Shown here piece by piece: positions 57,782-64,000 of a stretch of DNA of 64,000 bases. Every line of letters begins with the position of its first letter. Position 1 is the first letter of the stretch. Below the pieces are notes generated by a model. It was not told the DNA's origin and made no database searches. It saw only the letters and a program-made list of their open reading frames with translations. The translations under genes were made by a program, and so were the position numbers. The DNA is from Halichondria panicea (lineage: Eukaryota > Porifera > Demospongiae > Suberitida > Halichondriidae), in the NCBI RefSeq assembly GCF_963675165.1, contig NC_087384.1:3424315-3488314 (forward strand). The letters are read 5' to 3'.

Positions 57782-60700
57782 ATGGAAAGAGAAAATCTGG
57801 CAGCGTTGAAGATAACTGTGAGTTGGTGCTTGGTCCAGTCTGACAGATAATGGTTTTGGTGTACATGCATGTACATTATACATAACACCTATCAATGTGT
57901 TGCCCCACTACCCCCCCCTGGCCGGCCGGCCCCCGGGACATACATACGGCCAGCCGGGGGAATTCGACTCTAATTTTACCTGAAATTTTTGCCCCATACT
58001 GGGGGAACCTGGCTTTGCGTAGTAAAGACTGTTTTTATAACCTGTTTTGATGTGTGCAACTGCTTGGGGCTCAAAAACTTGACTGGGGGATTTGATCACA
58101 GAATCCTTCCCCCACCAGGGGGAATTTGATCTGAGGTATGGTCAAATCCCCCATACCCCTCCCGGGGGGGGGGGACACATTGATAGGTGCATTATTGTTA
58201 TGGTGTACGTATAATTATATATTATCCTTACAGCGCCACCTTGACAATTTTTTGAGGTTCTTAAATAAGTGCCACCTGCGTTGCATATTGTTTTCTGGGG
58301 CTTAAAAAAGGTGTGTTTATGATGCCACAGCAGTGACCTTTACTTTTTGGCCTATACCGGTACCACAGATAAAAAAGTTACCACCTTCTAATTACCGCAC
58401 TGCTCTAATACTAGCACAAACCTCGAAATATAGATCTTTTTCTGTTCTAATTGAGCACCAAGTGTAAAATTGAATTATTATTTTCTGGTGCTTAGCTAAT
58501 TAGAATGACTATCTGGCTTGAGACTACGAATAACAACGTAAATGGTGACGTCACAACGGAAAGAAATGGATCGAAGAAAGTAGATCAAACAGTAATCTAA
58601 AACTCTGTTGTACATGTAGCTACCCTTTGTTAGCTAAAAAAAGACTCACAGCCTGCATCTAATTATATGTACACAGATAATACAATGCATATAATTACAT
58701 TAAGAGGGCCATTCTCATCTCAATCAGTATGTACATGTACCTGTATGCAGTACATGTACGTACTTAGATTTTATTTGACCTCGATTTTTGTGTGATTTTC
58801 TTCCAGCGTTTCATCAGAAATGTCTCGGGAAAGAAAGTGGTTTTGACATCTCTAAGGTACGTGTAAAACTGAAACTGTCGGTTTTATTACATTTGTTGCA
58901 TAGACAAAGTGTTGATGCTGCGCTTCAAGTGGCTGAAACTGAAACTGCTTCAGGTATAGTGTACGTGCTTTAAAATAAAAATTAATGGAAGGAGTATGTC
59001 GATCTCCATTAATTTATGCAAGAGTAGATAAGAGCTACTCTTGATTTATGGTATATGGCCAATTAACAGAGGGTAATAATATGGCCAAGATAGAAGTGTA
59101 GGTCATTCATAATTACTACTTGAAACTGCCACGAGTTACTTAGTACGTGATCTACAATGTACATGTATGTCAAATGCTCTTGGGAGCTAAATATAAATAT
59201 CGTGCTTATACAGAATAATCTTAAGTCATAATTATAGCAAACTGTGACAGCTAGGGCACGTAATCATGATCAATGTTTGTCAATTTTAGGCTTGAAGTTG
59301 TTTTCTATTGCGAGAAAACTTTTATTTGTGTTCAAAGAAAACGTTGATGAGGATGTACATGTAAGTTATGTATAGGATATACACCACACCTACGAGGAGG
59401 GTGCATATCCTCCGTGTACATGTAGGTGTAGTATATCTGACTTATTACTACATGACCGCAGGAGTATAAAAGGACCTCCCCCAACAATCCAATGCAATAT
59501 GCATTATTTATATACTGAGACTATGCCGCTCGGCAAATTTTACAACTGTCAAAGACCTATAATATAGTTTATTACTGAGGTACTGCCCTCTCCCGCTTGT
59601 CCACACTTTTGGGTGCTTTTCCCATCAAATCCAAATACACTGCACTTTTAGTGATTCGTGCGCGTATGTCGGGCCTCTTCTGAGTGGCACCCCCTGTTTA
59701 CACTATACTGTCTGTAATAAACTCTGTACCAAAATTTTGGGGTCTAATCAACAGGAAAATCTCCACATATTTGTATAGATCCGCTAATGAAAGAGGATAA
59801 TTTAGTGCGCACGTTTAATTGTGAAAATGTCTGTCCTAATTATAGACTATTATTTGTTTTACCAACATAGTGAATTGAGACGATGCCATCCAGGGTGTCA
59901 TACAGGGGGGGAAAGGGTGGATATCCCCCCTCCTCTTTCAATTATGACTGAGTGTCCATAGCTGGGTACTGGAGTTTGCAGAATCTTTGCAACACACCAG
60001 TAAAAGCGTAGAGCGTTACGCGTTCCTTATATGGATTTTGTGTACATACTGTGGTCTGTTTTACTACTTAAATGTGTGAGCATTTCCCATATAAGGAACC
60101 ACAGTGCTTAACACTTTTATTCATGTGTTGCAAAGATTCTGCAAACTCCAGTATTGAAATAACAGTTGACCTTATAATTATAGACTATTATTTGTTTTAC
60201 CAACATAGTGAATTGAGACGATGCCATCCAGGGTGTCATACAGGGGGGAAAGGGGGGATATCCCCCTTTCAATTATGACTGATTGTCCATAGCTGGGTAT
60301 TGAAATAACAGTTGACCTTTTTTTAGCAACATTTTCTGGTTACTTTTCTCATTTCCCCCCTCTACTTCAAAATCCTGTATGACACCCTGCCATCAGTGCT
60401 AAAGAGTTAGTTTCTTTTTTTAGCATAATCGTAGGCTCATTTAGCATCTCAGCTGATTGAGACTCATCATAGATAGAGTAGAAGAGGGATTGGAAACGGA
60501 AGTGATTCACGTGATGTTTTACAATGAAGTCTACGTAGTGGCTCTGGGACCATCCGTGTATCTCCTCATAACTCCCGCAAAAGCCCGGGAAACTTATTGT
60601 GTCCAAAGCATACATCTCAGAGCTACCCCCATTACTGAATCACATGCCCCCTGATAGTAGGTATCAATTGGAAACAAAGAAAATATAATCTCGATTGTCA

Positions 60701-63700
60701 TGAAGTAGCTAGAGGTACACAGAGCGCTTTTTCATGCTTGTGTTCCTATAGTACCTTTGATATAGCTAAGGCTTTGTAACTAAATAGTGTCCTGTGTCCC
60801 AAATGGCCTCAAGTATTAGAGAAAGTTGATGTTTAGCAGCAGAACTGCTCGTGGACTTCTTACAGAGAGCAAAACAATTCTCATGAATAATTATTATTCA
60901 GTTTAGCCCTCGTGTTAAAAAGTAAGCCTCGATTAAAACCGAGGAGATACACGGATGGTACTTCGAGGGTACTTCCGTTTCCAATCCCTCTTCTACTCTA
61001 CTCTACCTATGGACTCATCAAACCAACCCAATATCGTATTAATAATAATTATACGTATACTACATGTACATTTATGTCTCATTCCATACTCACTATAAAC
61101 ATCAGAAGCTTACTCGATTGTGTCAACTTCTCCTCAAGAACATGGATAGAGACAATCTGAAGGTTAGCTGATTGTCGTACATGTAGCCTAGTGCATGTAC
61201 ATGTACGTACGCCAATTATCACGCTGACACCCTGCATAAAGTATGTTTCAAGCTGCAGTAGCAACATTCTCATACACACATGTACATACATTATTTTGTG
61301 TATTTCCGTGCACATGAGCACACTGTACATGCATACACGCACACTTGTTGTACATGCATGTACATGTAGTTATTGGCAGATCACCAATACTCAAAACTCT
61401 TATAGAAATACATGTACATGTACATGTACATGTAGTAGTTAATTTTTGTCCTATTTGATAGCTAGCCAATTTGTTTGGTGTGTGCAGGGTACTTATTTGG
61501 CTGTCTCATTGGATCGAAGATACTCAGTGGTCTGGATTACCTGCATGAAGCAGCTTCTAAGACTTTGTTGTGTACAACTAAGAGCGATGACAGTAGGTTT
61601 TATCAGTATGCTAGCGTTACGCATTAACTTCCTTGATTGTTGCTTCTTCAGAGAGCTAATCAATCTGGCAAGGAGAGAATGGATCTTTACCTCAATTTTG
61701 TATGTAGATTTTGTGTGATACATAATATATATGCTATAAGTATAGCCTCGAAACTAGTATTCATTGTAATGTGGTTCAGCATGATTTGATCATTACCCCC
61801 CCCCTCTCACGTCACCCTGGTGTATGCATTATTATAAGTACATCTAAATATAATAATTATTATGCTTATTATATGTATTATGTATCTAAATGTTCAATTT
61901 ACATTCTATACGCGTTCAATCTGTAGTTGGTTCTGTTCACTGACTATACTCTTTGGAGGTTTACAGCTAAGCTTAGTAAGTATGTTTATTAATGATTTGT
62001 TGTCGCTATAATAATATTATTATTATGTGCTTATATGTAATAACTACAATAACCACAAAACGCCCTGACAATAGTCTATATAATTATATACATATTCTTG
62101 GCATAATAAAATTGTATACCGTCAAGGGCGTATACGCCCTTGACACCGTATAGCAGGTATATCTGGCGAATGGTCACCAAATTAAATTCGTTTCGACATG
62201 ATCGTCAATCTATAAATAGCCAATTATACTTTTTATTTGCCTTGAAATGCATGCATGGTTTAGACTAATTCCGTTTCAATAACCGCTGAGAAGCAACTCT
62301 TTTTCACTGGGGGCTCGATGTTTTGCAGCAGTTTTGGGATCGACTCTACTTTGGCTTCAGTTGGTTTGCAGCAGCAGTAGTGACCTTTTTTGCAGTAAAC
62401 ATTTCTGTGTCAAACTATTCGTCCATGCCAAAACTTCGAATACTCCAGAAGATATGTAGGAATCTTTTACTAAGCTAGAATTTTGCGGTGAAGTTTTGCT
62501 GTTATATTTATTATGTTACTATGTCCCCAGGATATAATTACGACACGTGCACTCGGGATGCATCGCCATGGCATGCACATACTGCACTTAGCCCTCGGGC
62601 TTCAGTACTATATATTTACTATACATCTCTTGTGCCTACTTATACGCATTCAACTCAATTCTTTTGTTTACACAGGTGATTCTGTGAAACGGAGCATGCA
62701 CCTTCTGTGCACGAAGTTTGTTGAACACCTTTACAAGCGATGCTCCTATTTTTCTGCAATGCATGTGAGAGTTTATTGTATAATTATGTGTAGCCAATAA
62801 ATACCACTAAACGTTTGTAGAGTCTCCTGGCCAACTTTCTCCGGTCGTCATACGTGACTGGTCAGAGTCTAACAGCAATGTTCGGTTTTAGGTAATGTAT
62901 CACGATTCAGTGTAATTTTTACACTCAATATACTTCACAGACAGCTTGCTATGTATCAGCTGTCTCCTACCATGCTCGTAGACTTTGCTGTCACATTGCT
63001 GACTGTCCCGGGCTGTGTCTTTGTTCTTCAAAAAAAGGCTCCAGAGGTCAGTTACGTGTATCAGTGTATGCAAGTGTAGCATTAAATAATTATGACATTA
63101 AATTGTCTATTCTACAGAGCATACAAAAGCTACAGAAAATTAGCTTTGCTTTACATCTTCTAAAAGCGATCACAGTAGTAGCTGGAAAAGATCCTCTTGT
63201 TTCTCTTGGTGTGAAGCCAGCACTGTCTCTGTTTGGTGCGTAGTCACCTATGTGTAATTATTATTGTCTTATGAAATTCTTTCCAGGGAATGTGATCAAT
63301 GTATGCCAAATGCATATTGAGGTATGCTTAATACAGTGTATTTCATAGTTATGAAGAATTACCTATTTAGGAGATCAAAGCAAGCGAAGAAACCAGTCTC
63401 ATGCTTGTAAGTTTCAAGTACTGTGTTTGCAAGCACCCATCCCTTGAGTATCATCAAACTTTCGAGACACGTAACTTTTGCGGATTGACCTCGAGCCTCG
63501 ATTACTTTGACTGATCCAAAATCCCCAAAATGTGTATTTTTAGAAATCTGTGAAATATTGGTTGTCAAAATCTTTACGTAACTCTTGTGTTCTCTTTATT
63601 GTGAGGCAACGCTACAGAACCCCCGCCCCTGTAGAAGCCATAATGCATGCAGTCATGTGACCCACACCAACACTAGAGAGCACTTGTATGTGTGTATTCC

Positions 63701-64000
63701 TTAAGATTTTACCCATGTACACCATCACTAGAGTATTAGAGCATTGCAGTGACAACAGCTAGTGGTAAATTCTTGTACACAAAATTTTCTGTGACCTCAA
63801 TTACAATGCCAGCAATTGGCCATATAATTATACTGTACCCACTTTTTTGTTTGTCTATGGTGCAACCATAGCCATATTGCAACCATAGCCTTATATGTAT
63901 ATCTGTACTCTATACTTCCTTTAAAGTACCTGCCGAAAATTTAAACATACAGCTGAAAGCAAATTACGATTGTGTATTGCTTGCAGGATGTATTCACCGT
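57782..64000 (+). CDS. Unrecognised multi-exon gene, probably membrane-associated, runs off the window
   Basis: Fifteen exons keep one phase: 57782-57817 (proposed start, least certain), 58807-58856, 58904-58953, 59290-59360, 61488-61592, 61652-61699, 61927-61975, 62291-62455, 62676-62764, 62821-62891, 62941-63046, 63118-63235, 63287-63321, 63371-63406, 63987-beyond 64000. At least ~350 residues. Visible features: a basic helix RFIRNVSGKKVVLTSLR, LKLFSIARKLLFVFKE, LFTDYTLWRF, a hydrophobic segment FGFSWFAAAVVTFFAV likely to span a membrane, and a second one around TMLVDFAVTLLTVPGCVFVL. No cysteine cluster or catalytic motif stands out. FTDYTLW and SIARKLL weakly recall PEX11-type peroxisomal proteins, but length and order do not fit, so I name no family. 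Divergent partner: EIF4H. Confidence 0.7.
57896..58189. mobile_element. 294-bp GC-tract MITE
   Basis: Ends CACCTATCAATGTGTTGCCC and GGGACACATTGATAGGTG are inverted. Internal C8/G-rich blocks and repeated GGGGGAATTTGAT / ATCAAATCCCCC phrases can pair. It lies in intron 1 of the unrecognised gene. Confidence 0.75.
59837..60317. repeat. Tandem duplication with filled and empty insertion site
   Basis: A ~146-bp unit (TAATTATAGACTATTATTTG ... GCTGGGTATTGAAATAACAG) is present twice, at 59837-60170 and 60175-60317. The first copy is split by the 183-bp element at 59969-60151; the second reads straight across GCTGGG-TA-TTGAAAT. Each unit includes CAGGGTGTCATACAGG, whose inverse CCTGTATGACACCCTG occurs at 60376-60391, so the unit is itself part of a transposon-like sequence. 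It lies in an intron of the unknown gene. Confidence 0.9.
59969..60151. mobile_element. 183-bp MITE with TA target duplication
   Basis: Perfect 28-bp terminal inverted repeats start CTGGAGTTTGCAGAATCTTT; weaker pairing continues inward through TTCCTTATATGG / CCATATAAGGAA. TA lies on both sides (59967-59968, 60152-60153) and a single TA is at the empty site (60298-60299). Tc1/mariner-type mobilisation is inferred from the TA duplication. Confidence 0.92.
60469..61011. mobile_element. 543-bp hAT-like MITE with 8-bp TSD
   Basis: The left AGAAGAGGGATTGGAAACGG and right CCGTTTCCAATCCCTCTTCT are inverted; outermost bases are ATAGATAGAGTAG and CTACTCTACCTATG. The exact 8-bp duplication GACTCATC flanks it (60461-60468 and 61012-61019), the size made by hAT transposases. 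No transposase is encoded. Same family: 26939-27490. Confidence 0.82.
61409..61434. repeat. (TACATG)n repeat
   Basis: Four uninterrupted TACATG units, a local expansion of the TACATGTA word common throughout the window. Confidence 0.9.
62121..62144. repeat. Perfect 24-bp palindrome
   Basis: Both halves are the same 12 bases: GTCAAGGGCGTA followed by its exact reverse complement with no spacer. It is followed by CACCGTATAGCAGGTATAT, a MITE-type end, so it may be the joint of two inverted copies. Confidence 0.8.

Noticed and set aside
57782..64000. PEX11 or PEX3 identity for the unknown gene
   Set aside because: Only short resemblances (FTDYTLW, SIARKLL, a VQL-type segment). Order, length and number of hydrophobic segments do not fit either family.
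1..64000. CRISPR arrays, operons, bacterial promoters or tRNA/rRNA genes
   Set aside because: No regularly spaced repeats, no polycistronic layout, spliced eukaryotic genes throughout; I saw no cloverleaf with A/B boxes by eye, though a covariance-model scan would be decisive.

Overview
This is eukaryotic, AT-rich nuclear DNA from an animal. The genes have many small exons (35-200 nt) with clean GT/AG borders, and their products are animal proteins: a LIM-homeobox factor of the LHX1/5 type, KNL1, ZPR1, LRRC43, an OSBPL9-like lipid transfer protein and eIF4H. Short divergent promoters, a homeobox gene with a very short C-terminus and a dense load of small DNA transposons suggest an early-branching invertebrate. 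A sponge is my best guess, but that is inference and there is no species marker. I rebuilt the exons by hand from splice sites and reading phase. The six full gene models keep frame across every junction except the unresolved 3' end of the OSBPL9-like gene, and a seventh gene runs off the right edge.

Layout, left to right. 1-10.5 kb holds no host gene I can support; it contains small inverted-repeat elements, a HIRAN-like relic, a retroelement C-terminal relic and a broken PIF/Harbinger transposase. 10.57-17.09 kb (-) is the OSBPL9-like gene (13 exons seen). It sits head to head, 293 bp apart, with LRRC43 (17.38-26.58 kb, +). LRRC43 intron 3 contains three transposons nested one inside another. 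29.59-41.58 kb (+) is a complete ZPR1, whose 6-kb intron holds two neighbouring 9-bp-TSD elements, one carrying a HIRAN-like reading frame. 41.69-49.39 kb (-) is KNL1, tail to tail with ZPR1 (102 bp between stop codons) and head to head with the LHX1/5-type gene (49.67-55.22 kb, +). 55.44-57.49 kb (-) is eIF4H, tail to tail with the LHX gene and head to head with an unrecognised multi-exon gene (57.78 kb to the right edge, +).

The genes do not form a pathway. They look like housekeeping genes (lipid transfer, cilium-associated LRR protein, ZPR1, kinetochore, translation initiation) plus one developmental regulator. Three head-to-head pairs have nearly equal spacing (about 285-295 bp), suggesting shared bidirectional promoters.

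The most unusual content is mobile. Several families of terminal-inverted-repeat elements make exact 9-bp target duplications visible in the sequence. Two of the larger ones carry a reading frame resembling a HIRAN DNA-binding domain and no recognisable transposase. A tandem duplication near 60 kb preserves both the filled and the empty site of a TA-targeting element.
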